From Sphaerisporangium viridialbum (lineage in GTDB: Bacteria; Actinomycetota; Actinomycetes; Streptosporangiales; Streptosporangiaceae), in assembly GCF_049674955.1 (NCBI RefSeq), contig NZ_CP187232.1, positions 7,068,001-7,132,000 on the forward strand: 64,000 nucleotides of DNA, in the 5' to 3' direction. The notes beneath the pieces are model-generated. The model saw nothing but the letters and a program-made list of their open reading frames with translations. It did not search any database and was not told where the DNA came from. The translations under genes were made by a program, and so were the position numbers. This document shows positions 1 to 8,288 of the stretch, in pieces (position 1 is the stretch's first letter; the number at the start of each line of letters is the position of its first letter).

Positions 1-285
1 CCTGTGTCTGCAATGACGGTGGCAGCCCCGCTTTGCTGTCCTCTCGTCTCTTTTCCTTCAGCAGCGCGATGGCCTGCCTACAAGATCGACGGGGTGCCGG
101 TCAGATCCACTCTTCCCCTCATTCGCGATACGGACGTTGGCAGGCACCTTCACCAGCGCCTTGACCGCCTCGATGTACTCGGGCTCAGTGACCTCGCCCT
201 CGGTGTAGACGAAGACCGTGCGCCGGCGGCGGTTTCCCTTCTGAGCCGGGAGTAGGACGTCCTTGCCCTTCGCTCGCTTGGCCAT
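1..285 (-). pseudogene. RloB-like (AbiLii-type) protein gene, frameshifted and cut by window edge
   Basis: Reading leftward from an ATG at 285, the first 60 or so residues match the start of RloB proteins: a basic stretch, then VFVYTEGEVTEPEYIEAV, the conserved (C/T)EG..TEP.Y motif of this TOPRIM-like family. The frame then hits a stop at 58-60 after only 75 residues; RloB proteins are usually about 200. Moving one frame over at about 71-81 restores a plausible continuation (QAIALLKEKRRED...) that stays open to base 1, so a one-base deletion is the simplest explanation. Its ATG overlaps the stop of the ATPase gene by one base, which implies translational coupling. RloA/RloB pairs correspond to the AbiL abortive infection type. 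The frameshift could be real decay or a sequencing error; the 3' end lies outside the window. Confidence 0.7.
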
Positions 286-1520
286 CAGCGCTGACCCGCC
301 TCCCGCACGGCCGCCATTCGCCGGGCGATCTGGCCCTCCAGCAGGTCCGGCACCGCGCCGAACGCTCCCGCCAAGTACGAAACCGTCAGGTTCTCCTCCT
401 CGCCGGGCCCCGCCTCCGTCACTGCGTACAGCTTCGTGGCGCCGCCCTCGTCCTTCTCGGTCAGCCAGACCTGCTCCGGCGCCAGCAGGCGCTCGCCACT
501 CGGGCTGCTCAGCACGGTAGCGTCGTGCGAGGTGAAGATGAGCTGCGCGCCCGCCGGGTTGGCATCCGGGTCGGCGAAGATACGGATGATCTCGGCCGCC
601 ATCCGAGAGTGCAGACTGGCGTCCAGCTCATCGATCAGCAGTACCGCGCCCTCGTCCAGAGCGAGCAGTATCGGACCCAGCAGTGCGAACCAGGACCGGG
701 TCCCGAACGACTCGTGCTGCCAGTCGAAGGCGACTTCTCCCCCACCGGCCGACCGATGCAGCAGCCGGACCGCGGGCGACCGCCCTGCCTCCCCTCGCTC
801 GACCTCGGCACCGGTAATGCCCAGGTCGGCGATCCGCAGCAACTCCCGGATGCGGGGCCCCTGCTCACCCTCCAACCGCTCGGCCGTGAAACTTTCCCGG
901 TCCTCCCTCTCTCCCTCCGGACCGATGAACCGCAGATTGCTCCGGAACCACTGGAATAGCGCGGAGAGCTGTGGATGGTTGTCCGTACCGGCCGTGGAAA
1001 GCAGCAGCGCGTCGGGCCGCGTCCGGCGGGCGAGTTGGCCGCGGTCCCGGACCCGGTTCCCGGGCCAGCGGTAGGGCTCGTGCCGGGACGCGTCCCGGTC
1101 CAGCCACTCCTGACGGCGACCCCGAGGATAGCTGTGCACCCACTCGGACTCGACCCGCTCCGCCCCCAACTCGAACCCGTACGTCCAACGCACACCATCG
1201 AGGATGACGTCGACCTCGAAGAAGGAAGGTTCGTCAGCGCACTTGGGGTCCAGCTCGAAGACATGGCGCGGGATGCGCTGGAACGCGGCCCAACGCGCGT
1301 AGGAGTAGACCACGGCATCCCGCATGTCGCTCAGAGCGGCGAGGACATTGGACTTCCCCGAAGCGTTGGCGCCGAAGACACCGATCAGGGGATGTACCCC
1401 TAAGGTGCCGTCCGTCAGTTCCACCTTGCGGGCGCCGGGCGCCTCCGGGGACGCGACAAAGGTCAGCTCCTGCTCATCCCTCAGGGAACGCACATTCGCG
1501 ACCCGGAATCTCAGCAGCAT
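285..1520 (-). CDS. RloA-like AAA/ABC-type ATPase (AbiLi-type)
   Basis: A 411-residue P-loop ATPase of the SMC/Rad50-like AAA_15/AAA_21 group (COG1106). The start MLLRFRVANV, typical for the family, lies at 1520 with a GAGGTGG ribosome site upstream; a longer reading to 1646 lacks family similarity. Walker A is GANASGKS (about residues 50-57). The C-terminal half has a Walker B/D-loop segment (VLLIDELDASLH) and an FTSHD switch histidine, so the nucleotide site looks intact. Its stop overlaps the start of the downstream rloB-like gene. Families with this pairing act as abortive-infection or restriction-linked toxin/ATPase systems, with the ATPase thought to sense infection. Identification as AbiL-like is from architecture only. 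If the partner is truly frameshifted, the system may be inactive. Confidence 0.8.
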   Translation of the reverse strand: MLLRFRVANVRSLRDEQELTFVASPEAPGARKVELTDGTLGVHPLIGVFGANASGKSNVLAALSDMRDAVVYSYARWAAFQRIPRHVFELDPKCADEPSFFEVDVILDGVRWTYGFELGAERVESEWVHSYPRGRRQEWLDRDASRHEPYRWPGNRVRDRGQLARRTRPDALLLSTAGTDNHPQLSALFQWFRSNLRFIGPEGEREDRESFTAERLEGEQGPRIRELLRIADLGITGAEVERGEAGRSPAVRLLHRSAGGGEVAFDWQHESFGTRSWFALLGPILLALDEGAVLLIDELDASLHSRMAAEIIRIFADPDANPAGAQLIFTSHDATVLSSPSGERLLAPEQVWLTEKDEGGATKLYAVTEAGPGEEENLTVSYLAGAFGAVPDLLEGQIARRMAAVREAGQR

Positions 1521-2201
1521 GCCGTCCACCTCACGCGACAAAGCGTAGCCGCAGGCAGAATCTTCCGCGCCCTCACTGCGAGCCTGTCGTGAGGTCCCTG
1601 ACACCGTCCGTACGGCGACGCCAGATGTGCCGACGCTACGGCGCATCCTTCTTGTAGCGATAAGGGATGAGCTCCGGGTCGCGAGCGTAAGCAGGAAGGC
1701 CGGTTAGCGTGCTACGAGATCAATGCTAGATCGGAACATATGAGCATTTGAGCGGGTAGTGCGTCAATGGTGCCGCGGATCGCCATCGCCCGAGGGTCGA
1801 AGCCACCGGAGGCTCCGGCCTGGCGTCGGGCGGCTCACCCTTCACGTACTCCATGTCGCGGAAGCGACCATCCCGAGATCCGGACGTGCGCCTTGCCGCT
1901 TACCTCGGAGACGGCTTCGACTCGACCCTCATTGTCCTGCTCGCGACGCATGGAGAAGATATGTGACTCATGGGACGCATGTGATGCATGGGATGCACCG
2001 CCTTTACGCCGAGAATTTTGGACGCCCGCCGCGTGAGGCCTTGTATACGGTCACGCCGACCGGCCCCGAAAGGTGCTCTGAATACCAACCAATCATGACA
2101 TACGACTCACTAGTGGACATCTAAATCTCTCCCGGGCAGGGTCTTTGATGGCTAGAGTTGCAGACGTCAGAAATTCGCAAGTTTCCGGCACTAGGAGATA
2201 G
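1521..2201. other. Intergenic region, no confident gene
   Basis: About 680 bases between the leftward ATPase and the rightward GrpE-like gene, so both promoters should be here. Short readings on both strands have no recognisable domain. One stretch on the plus strand (about 1853-1966) reads as a 37-residue peptide ending LLATHGEDM with amino-acid use like a real protein, possibly the tail of a lost gene. GC is lower near 1960-2200. A good AGGAG ribosome site at about 2193 serves the gene starting at 2202. Confidence 0.5.
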
Positions 2202-2858
2202 ATGGCCCCTCCCCCTAAAGAGCCACGCGAGCCTGTCTCCGGGGAAGGTCCACCTTCCACTCTCCCGGACGATCCCGGTCTTCCCGACGCCGCCAAGGAG
2301 CTCGCGCGTCAGGCCGAGGAGCTCACCCGGCAGCTGGCGGCGCTCACGGAGACGGTCAGGCGCGAGCACGAGCGGGCGGCCCACCGGGAGCAGGTCATCG
2401 ACCGGCTGCACGCCGAGAACCAGCAGTTGCGGCACGGGCTCCTCCAGGAGGCGCTGACCCCGGTGAGGGCGGGCCTCTACCGGCTCTACGACACGCTCGT
2501 GCGCGAGGGCACCCGCTGGCAGGGACCGAATTCCCCCTCTCCCGAGCTGGCGGGCCCGCTACTGTCGGCGCTGGCCGACGAAGTGGCCGAGGTGCTCGGC
2601 CGTACGGGCGCGGAGCTCCTCACCGTGGAGCCCGGCGACGCGTACGACCCGGCCCTCCACCGCCCGGCCCGTACGGCCGAGGTGGGCTCCGGCGCGGACG
2701 GGACGGTCGTGGAGGTGCTGGTCGAGGGCTTCGCGATGGGCGACCGGGTGCTGCGCAAGGCGTCGGTGGTCGTCGGGCGGGCCGGCACGGACACCGGGGG
2801 CACAGAGGACGGCAGTGACGGCAGTACGGACGGCGGCACGAACAAGGAGAGCGAGTAG
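2202..2858 (+). CDS. GrpE-like nucleotide exchange factor
   Basis: This 218-residue protein has the GrpE layout: an acidic/proline-rich N-terminus, a long coiled coil rich in E, R and L (about residues 30-90), then a beta head (about 140-195). The head contains PGDAYDPALH and GTVVEVLVEGFAMGDRVLR, close to the GrpE signature that contacts the Hsp70 nucleotide-binding domain. GrpE drives ADP release from Hsp70. It is followed after 3 bases by an Hsp70 gene, so the two form a dedicated exchange-factor/chaperone pair, distinct from the housekeeping dnaK-grpE-dnaJ operon: there is no dnaJ or hspR here. The start is set by AGGAG 5 bases before the ATG. The C-terminus is a Gly/Asp/Thr-rich tail. It opens the six-gene island. 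Confidence 0.8.
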   Translation: MAPPPKEPREPVSGEGPPSTLPDDPGLPDAAKELARQAEELTRQLAALTETVRREHERAAHREQVIDRLHAENQQLRHGLLQEALTPVRAGLYRLYDTLVREGTRWQGPNSPSPELAGPLLSALADEVAEVLGRTGAELLTVEPGDAYDPALHRPARTAEVGSGADGTVVEVLVEGFAMGDRVLRKASVVVGRAGTDTGGTEDGSDGSTDGGTNKESE

Positions 2859-2861
2859 GCG

Positions 2862-4445
2862 ATGGCTGTTTACGGGATCGACCTGGGTACGACGTATTCC
2901 TGCATCGCCTCTGTCGATGACGTCGGGCGGCCGACGGTGCTGCGCAATCTCGAAGGCACCGACACCACTCCGTCGGTGGTGTTCTTCGAGTCCCCCGACA
3001 ACGTCGTGGTGGGCGCCACGGCCAAGGACAGCGCCGTGCTCGAACCCGATCTCGTGGTCAGCCGCATAAAGCGAGATATGGGGCACGATGTGCCGCGGGT
3101 CAGGCATGACCGGCCGTACACGCCGGAGGAGATCTCCGCGTTCATCCTGCGCAAGCTCGCCGACGACGCCCAGACCGCCACCGGCGAGCCCGTCGAGGAC
3201 GTCGTGGTCACCGTGCCCGCCTACTTCGGCGCGGCCGAGCGCGACGCCACGCGCAAGGCCGGCCACATCGCCGGGCTCAACGTCATCGACATCGTCTCCG
3301 AGCCCATCGCGGCGGCGATCACCTACGGCGTGCTCAACCCCGACCAGGACCACACGATCCTGGTGTACGACCTCGGCGGCGGCACCTTCGACACCACGGT
3401 GATCACGCTGCACGGCGGGAACATCGAGGTGGTCTGCACCGACGGCGACCACGAGCTGGGCGGCGCCGACTGGGACGACCGGCTGGTCGAGCACCTGGCC
3501 GACCGGTTCGAGGCCGAGCACCCCGACGCGGGGAGCCCCCTGCTCGACAAGCAGTCCGAGCAGCAGCTCCGCCGGGACGCCGAGGATCTCAAGAAGACCC
3601 TCTCCACGCGCACCCAGCACACCGTCCGCGTCGTGCACGAGGGCAGGGTGGCCAAGGTCGAGCTGACCCGCGAGGCGTTCACCGAGCTCACCCGCGACCT
3701 GCTCGACCGCACGGTGGAGATCACCCGGCGCACCATGGAGACCGCCGCGGTCAAGGGCGTGCAGGCGTACGACCACCTGGTGCTGGTGGGCGGGTCCACC
3801 AAGATGCCGGCGGTGACCGAGGTCCTGCAGAAGGAGTTCCAGCTCACCCCCCGCCTCCAGGACCCCGACCTCGCGGTGGCCAAGGGCGCGGCCCTGTACG
3901 CCTTTGAGGAGACCTACCGGCGGCTGCTGCTGTCCGGCGAGACCGCGCGGGCCGAGGACATGGCCGCGCGGGCCGGCCTGTCGGCCGACCAGCAGGAGCA
4001 GATCGCCGGGCGCACCATCAAGACCGTCGCCTCCCGGGCCTTCGGCATCGTCGTCACCAACAAGGAGACCCGGCGGCGCAGCGTCGAGCATCTGGTCCAC
4101 GCCAACGACCCGCTCCCGGCCGCGGTGACGCAGGAGTTCTACACCATCGACCAGGGCCAGACCGGCGTCACCGTCGAGGTCATGGAGCAGGCGGGGCAGG
4201 CCGAGTCCGACGAGCCCGACGACAACGGCCTGATCGCCGAGGGGGTCCTGAAGATCCCGCCGGGCAAGCCGTCCGGGTGGCCGATCGAGGTGACGTTCGC
4301 GCTCGACACCTCCGGCCTGCTGCAGGTGACCTCCCGCGAGCGCGAGACGGGCGAGGAGCTGGAGCTGCGCATCCAGATCGGCGGCATGTCCGAGGAGGAG
4401 GTGGCCGAGTCGCGGGCCGCCCTGTCCCGCGTCCAGGTCAGCTAG
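2862..4445 (+). CDS. Hsp70 family protein (short DnaK-like chaperone)
   Basis: An Hsp70 ATPase of 527 residues. Visible motifs are phosphate-1 (IDLGTTYS, residues 5-12), phosphate-2 (YDLGGGTFD, about 169-177) and the adenosine motif (LVGGSTKMP, about 309). The nucleotide-binding domain is complete and of DnaK type. The substrate-binding part is short: a beta-sandwich with IPPGKPSGWPIEV and ...LQVTSRERETGEEL, but no long helical lid and no disordered tail, compared with about 610-640 residues in DnaK. Clients are therefore probably specific partners rather than general unfolded proteins. Position between GrpE-like and FnIII genes in a tight operon suggests it is the chaperone/switch of the GTPase system. 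The start has only a weak ribosome site. Confidence 0.9.
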   Translation: MAVYGIDLGTTYSCIASVDDVGRPTVLRNLEGTDTTPSVVFFESPDNVVVGATAKDSAVLEPDLVVSRIKRDMGHDVPRVRHDRPYTPEEISAFILRKLADDAQTATGEPVEDVVVTVPAYFGAAERDATRKAGHIAGLNVIDIVSEPIAAAITYGVLNPDQDHTILVYDLGGGTFDTTVITLHGGNIEVVCTDGDHELGGADWDDRLVEHLADRFEAEHPDAGSPLLDKQSEQQLRRDAEDLKKTLSTRTQHTVRVVHEGRVAKVELTREAFTELTRDLLDRTVEITRRTMETAAVKGVQAYDHLVLVGGSTKMPAVTEVLQKEFQLTPRLQDPDLAVAKGAALYAFEETYRRLLLSGETARAEDMAARAGLSADQQEQIAGRTIKTVASRAFGIVVTNKETRRRSVEHLVHANDPLPAAVTQEFYTIDQGQTGVTVEVMEQAGQAESDEPDDNGLIAEGVLKIPPGKPSGWPIEVTFALDTSGLLQVTSRERETGEELELRIQIGGMSEEEVAESRAALSRVQVS

Positions 4446-4457
4446 CCGGGCGGCCGC

Positions 4458-7019
4458 ATGGCCTTCGACGAGCAGCGGTACACCCGCGAGGTGCTGGAGC
4501 CCGCGCGCGAGGCGGGCGGGCTCCCGCCCGAGGATCTTCGCGTCCGCTACCAGCTGCGCGAGGCGATGACCGCGACCGAGGTGGCGGAGACCGTCAAGCT
4601 GGTGCGCCAGTGCTGGCGGCGCGCCCGGGGCATGCTCAAGTACAAGCGGCTGGCCGACCGGCTGGAGGCCGACCACGCCCGGTTCGCCCCGATCTTCTCG
4701 GCCGCCGCCGAGGGCGACCTCTCGCCGCTCCGCGCGGCGCTGGGCGACTCGGAGCGCAGGGCGGCGCGCAGGCTGGCCGACGCCCGTAGCCGCATCGACG
4801 ACGCGGCGGGCCGGCTGCGCATGCTGTCCCCCGCGCTCCTCGCGACGATCGCCCGGTCGAGCGGCGTCGGCCACGAGGAGGCCGTGCGCCTGGCAGCCGA
4901 GCGGTCCATCGAGGTCCGCGAGCCCGACGCACTCCCCGAGGCCGCGCCGTACCCCGGGTACGGCAAGGCGCGCGAGGCGCTCGACACCCTCGGGCTGAGC
5001 CATCTGGGCCGTTTCGTCTTCGGCGACCGGTGCGCGGACATGAGGGTGCTCGACGGCTTCTCCGTGCCGGGCGCGGGGCCGGTGGAGGACGCCATCGGGG
5101 AGGTCGAGCGGCGGTGGGCCTCCCGCACCAGGGGGCCGTGGACGATCAGCGCCGACACGGTGCTGGCCGCCCTGCGCAACTCCCCCGACCCGTCCGTCCT
5201 GATCCGGTACGACATCGTCTCCCGCCTGCGCGAGCGAATCCGCGAGCACCCCTACGACGACACGCTGCTGCGGCACGCGACCACCGAGCTCGACCTGGCC
5301 CCCGGCGACGCCCGCAGGCTGATCTTCGCCGTGCGCGGGGAGGGCGGCGTGGCCAGCGGCGCGTCGGCGCGGCTGCGCGAGCTGGTCGACGCCGGCGAGA
5401 TCCACGCGGCGGCCGACTTCGCCGACGCGCTCGGCCCCGGCGCGCTCACCGGCGAGGCGGCCGAGCTCGCCACCGAGGTCAGGGCCAGGCTGGCGCGGGC
5501 CGTGCAGCTTCGGGACCGCGCGCGGGCCGCCCTGGACCCCGACGACGCGTGGCTCGCACTGCGTGACGCGCTCCAGCGGGTGCCCGACCTGCCCGGCGCG
5601 GCGGAGCTGCTCGTACGGCTGGCGCCCCACCCGGCGCGGGCCGTGCGGGCGAACCTCCACGACGAGGGGGTGAGCCTGGTGTGGCAGCCCTCGCCCTCGC
5701 GGGCCGGCCGCGTCGTGTACGAGGTGCACAGGAACGGCGTGCCGCTGGAGACGACCGAGCGGCCGTCCGCGCGCGACGAGCGTCCCCCGGTCAACACGCC
5801 GGTCACCTACTCGGTGGTGGCGCGCCGGGACGAGGCCGCGTCGATGCCCGCGGCGGCGGCCCCGGTCATCGTGCGGCCCGAGCCGCGCGACGTCCGGGTG
5901 ACGGCGGGCGACGGCGTGGTGTCCGGCCGGTGGTCCCTGCCCCCCGAGGCCGCGCGGGTGGTGGTGACCCGTGACGGGCGGGCGCTGGCCTGCGACGACA
6001 CCGGCTTCCGCGACAGGGACGTGGTCAACGGCACGAGCCACACCTATGTCGTCTCGGCGGCCTACCCTGGCCCGGACGGCGAGGTGGTCACCCCCGGCGT
6101 GCGGCACACCGTGACCCCGCGCGGACGCCCCCGGCCGGTGAGCGAGTTCACCCTCCGCCGCGACCCCACCGCCCCCGGCACGCTGCTCGTACGGTACGAG
6201 GAGCCGCCGGACGGCACCCTGGAGATCGTCGCGCTGGACTCGGCGCCGCCGTGGCCGGTGGGCACCACGCTCTCGCTCGCCGAGCTGCGCGCCGCGAGCC
6301 GGGCGATCCCGGCCTTCCCTACCCGGGAAGGCCAGGCGATCCGCCCGGGAGGCAGCCCCGGCGTGCTGCTCGCGGTCACGGTGGCCGGCGAGCTGGCCAC
6401 GGTCGGCGCGCACGCCGACCACGTCAACCTGGCGCCCCCGACCCGCCTCACCGCGCAGCGACGCGGCGTCACGGTCTACGTCGGCTTCGTCTGGCCGCCG
6501 GACGTGCCCGAGGTGGAGGTGCGCTGGAACGGGCACAGCATGATCGTCAACTCCGCCGCATACAGCGCGCAGGGCGGCGTCCGGCTGGAGGTCCCCGAGG
6601 GGGAGCCCGTCACCGTCGAGGTGGCGCCCACGTCGCTGATCCACGGCGAGCGCCTGCGCGGCCCCGCCGTGAGCCTGCGGCTGGCCGGGCACGTCCCCGT
6701 CCACTACGACCTCAGCCAGCAGGGCCCGGCGTGGCGGCGCTCGCTGGTGGTCGACGTGCGCGCCGACCGGCCCGTACGCCTCCACCGCCTCGTCCTGGTG
6801 CTCAAGCCCGGCCTCGTCCAGCCCAAGTCGGCCGACGACGGGGTCCTGCTGGACGAATGGACCGACCTGGACGTGCCCGCCCGCCTGACCGTCCCCGCGC
6901 CGCGGCAGGCCAAGCCGTACTGGCTGCGCTGCTTCGCCGAGTCTGACGGCGGGGCCCAGGGGGCGGGGAGCGACGTGGCCCTGATCGACCCGCCGGTCCG
7001 GCGGATGAAGGTGGGATGA
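4458..7019 (+). CDS. Large protein with fibronectin type III-like repeats, Hsp70/GTPase-associated
   Basis: An 853-residue cytoplasmic protein with no signal peptide or membrane segment. Residues 1-370 are alpha-helical, charged and rich in Arg/Glu/Ala; early on there is a short J-like or zinc-less helical region (RVRYQLREAMTATEVAETV). From about residue 390 on there are at least three beta-rich modules of about 85-90 residues with FnIII character: VSLVWQPSPSRAGRVVYEVHRNG..., VSGRWSLPPEAARVVVTRDGR..., and VYVGFVWPPDVPEVEVRWNG. No catalytic motif was found. Intracellular FnIII repeats suggest a scaffold. It sits 12 bases after the Hsp70 gene and 4 bases before the GTPase gene, so it is almost certainly co-transcribed. 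The start at 4458 has a poor ribosome site and may depend on coupling. Confidence 0.75.
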   Translation: MAFDEQRYTREVLEPAREAGGLPPEDLRVRYQLREAMTATEVAETVKLVRQCWRRARGMLKYKRLADRLEADHARFAPIFSAAAEGDLSPLRAALGDSERRAARRLADARSRIDDAAGRLRMLSPALLATIARSSGVGHEEAVRLAAERSIEVREPDALPEAAPYPGYGKAREALDTLGLSHLGRFVFGDRCADMRVLDGFSVPGAGPVEDAIGEVERRWASRTRGPWTISADTVLAALRNSPDPSVLIRYDIVSRLRERIREHPYDDTLLRHATTELDLAPGDARRLIFAVRGEGGVASGASARLRELVDAGEIHAAADFADALGPGALTGEAAELATEVRARLARAVQLRDRARAALDPDDAWLALRDALQRVPDLPGAAELLVRLAPHPARAVRANLHDEGVSLVWQPSPSRAGRVVYEVHRNGVPLETTERPSARDERPPVNTPVTYSVVARRDEAASMPAAAAPVIVRPEPRDVRVTAGDGVVSGRWSLPPEAARVVVTRDGRALACDDTGFRDRDVVNGTSHTYVVSAAYPGPDGEVVTPGVRHTVTPRGRPRPVSEFTLRRDPTAPGTLLVRYEEPPDGTLEIVALDSAPPWPVGTTLSLAELRAASRAIPAFPTREGQAIRPGGSPGVLLAVTVAGELATVGAHADHVNLAPPTRLTAQRRGVTVYVGFVWPPDVPEVEVRWNGHSMIVNSAAYSAQGGVRLEVPEGEPVTVEVAPTSLIHGERLRGPAVSLRLAGHVPVHYDLSQQGPAWRRSLVVDVRADRPVRLHRLVLVLKPGLVQPKSADDGVLLDEWTDLDVPARLTVPAPRQAKPYWLRCFAESDGGAQGAGSDVALIDPPVRRMKVG

Positions 7020-7023
7020 GCCC

Positions 7024-8196
7024 TTGGAGATCACCTGCCCGTTCTGCTTCGCCCGGCTCGACCGCAACCGCATCGCGTTCCGCTGCGCGGGCAGGGCCGG
7101 GCGCGGCGGCGGCTGTGACGCGCGGCTGGACGAGACCCTGGCCGAGTACCTCGGCTCCCCCGCCGCCGCGTCCCTGCCCCCGGTCTTCTCGGTGCGCAGG
7201 CCAGGGCGCCGGGCCGACTGCCCCGACTGCGGGCGCTCCACCGGGTGGCGGGCGTGCCCCGAGTGCCACAACCGGCTGCCCGCCGAGTACTGCGCGCACC
7301 CCGGCAGGATCGTCGCGCTGGTCGGGGCCAAGGGGTCGGGCAAGAGCACCTACATCGCGGTGCTGCTGCACGAGCTGACCAACCGGGTCGGGGCCGAGCT
7401 GGACGCCTCGCTGGTGGCCTGCGACGACCGCACGATCGCCCGCTACAAGCAGGACTTCGCCCGTCCCCTCTACGGCGAGCAGCGGCTGCTCAGCACCACG
7501 CGTCCCGCCGCGACCGAGCCGCGCGACCCGCTGGTGTACCTGCTCACCCGCACGGTGCCCGGGCGGCTGCGCACCAGGACGATGTCGCTGACCCTGGTGC
7601 TGTTCGACACCGCGGGCGAGGACCTTCGGAGCCGCGAGTCCACCGAGACGCACCTGCGCTACCTCAACGCGGCGGACGCGATCATCTTCCTGGTCGACCC
7701 GATGGAGCTGCCGGGGGCCAAGGCCTCGCTGAGCGGCCCGGCCCAGGCCGGGAGCGGGGTCAACGCGGGCGACCCCGACAGCGACCCGATCAACGTCATC
7801 AGCCGGGTGACCGAGCTGCTGCGCGACCGCGCCGGTTCGGGGCGGCTGAAGGTACCCGTCGCGGTGGCACTCAGCAAGATCGACGCGCTGCAGGAGGGCA
7901 TGGACGCGCAGTCGGCCCTGCACCGGGCGCGCACCCCCTCGGGCACGCTCGACCTGGACGACAGGGAGGCGGTCCACGAGCAGGTCAGGGCCCTGCTGGA
8001 CGAGTGGCAGGCGGGTATGGTCGACCGCTACCTGCGTCAGCACTTCACCGACTTCGCGCTGTTCGGGCTCTCGGCCCTGGGCGGGGTCCCCGGGCGCGAC
8101 GCGGTGGGCCCCGGAGGCATCCGCCCCTACCGCGTCGAGGATCCCCTGCTGTGGCTCCTGTACAGATTCGGCATGCTCACCGGAGCCCGCAGATGA
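7024..8196 (+). CDS. Zinc-ribbon P-loop GTPase (TRAFAC / double-GTPase-system type)
   Basis: This 390-residue protein starts at TTG 7024, preceded by AAGGTGGG. The N-terminus holds cysteine pairs of treble-clef/zinc-ribbon type (CPFC...C...C near residues 5-31, then CPDC...CPEC near 66-81). A GTPase core follows: P-loop GAKGSGKST (101-109), a switch region with DTAGED (G3-like) and SKID (NKxD-like G4). The G4 lysine is kept as SK. There are no membrane segments. Proteins like this, beside GAP1 proteins and a second membrane GTPase, belong to the NTP-dependent conflict systems described by comparative genomics (Kaur, Burroughs, Iyer and Aravind). The family name and role are from memory of that work; GTP binding is predicted from motifs only. 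Confidence 0.75.
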   Translation: MEITCPFCFARLDRNRIAFRCAGRAGRGGGCDARLDETLAEYLGSPAAASLPPVFSVRRPGRRADCPDCGRSTGWRACPECHNRLPAEYCAHPGRIVALVGAKGSGKSTYIAVLLHELTNRVGAELDASLVACDDRTIARYKQDFARPLYGEQRLLSTTRPAATEPRDPLVYLLTRTVPGRLRTRTMSLTLVLFDTAGEDLRSRESTETHLRYLNAADAIIFLVDPMELPGAKASLSGPAQAGSGVNAGDPDSDPINVISRVTELLRDRAGSGRLKVPVAVALSKIDALQEGMDAQSALHRARTPSGTLDLDDREAVHEQVRALLDEWQAGMVDRYLRQHFTDFALFGLSALGGVPGRDAVGPGGIRPYRVEDPLLWLLYRFGMLTGARR

Positions 8197-8288
8197 CCCC
8201 CACCTGCGGTTTCCGGTTCCGCGGGGTCGGGATGCGGGGTTCTCGGTCTCGGGGGTTCGGTGCGCTTGATCGTGGGCGGGGGTGAGGG

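Noticed and set aside
1759..2124. Rightward reading of about 120 codons between the ATPase and GrpE-like genes
   Set aside because: No ribosome site, no domain and low similarity in style to its neighbours; kept only as part of the intergenic note.
2559..7349. A 1596-codon open frame on the minus strand across the Hsp70 and FnIII genes
   Set aside because: It is a shadow of high third-position GC: full of Gly/Arg/His/Val with no domain, while the plus-strand frames have intact Hsp70 and FnIII motifs.
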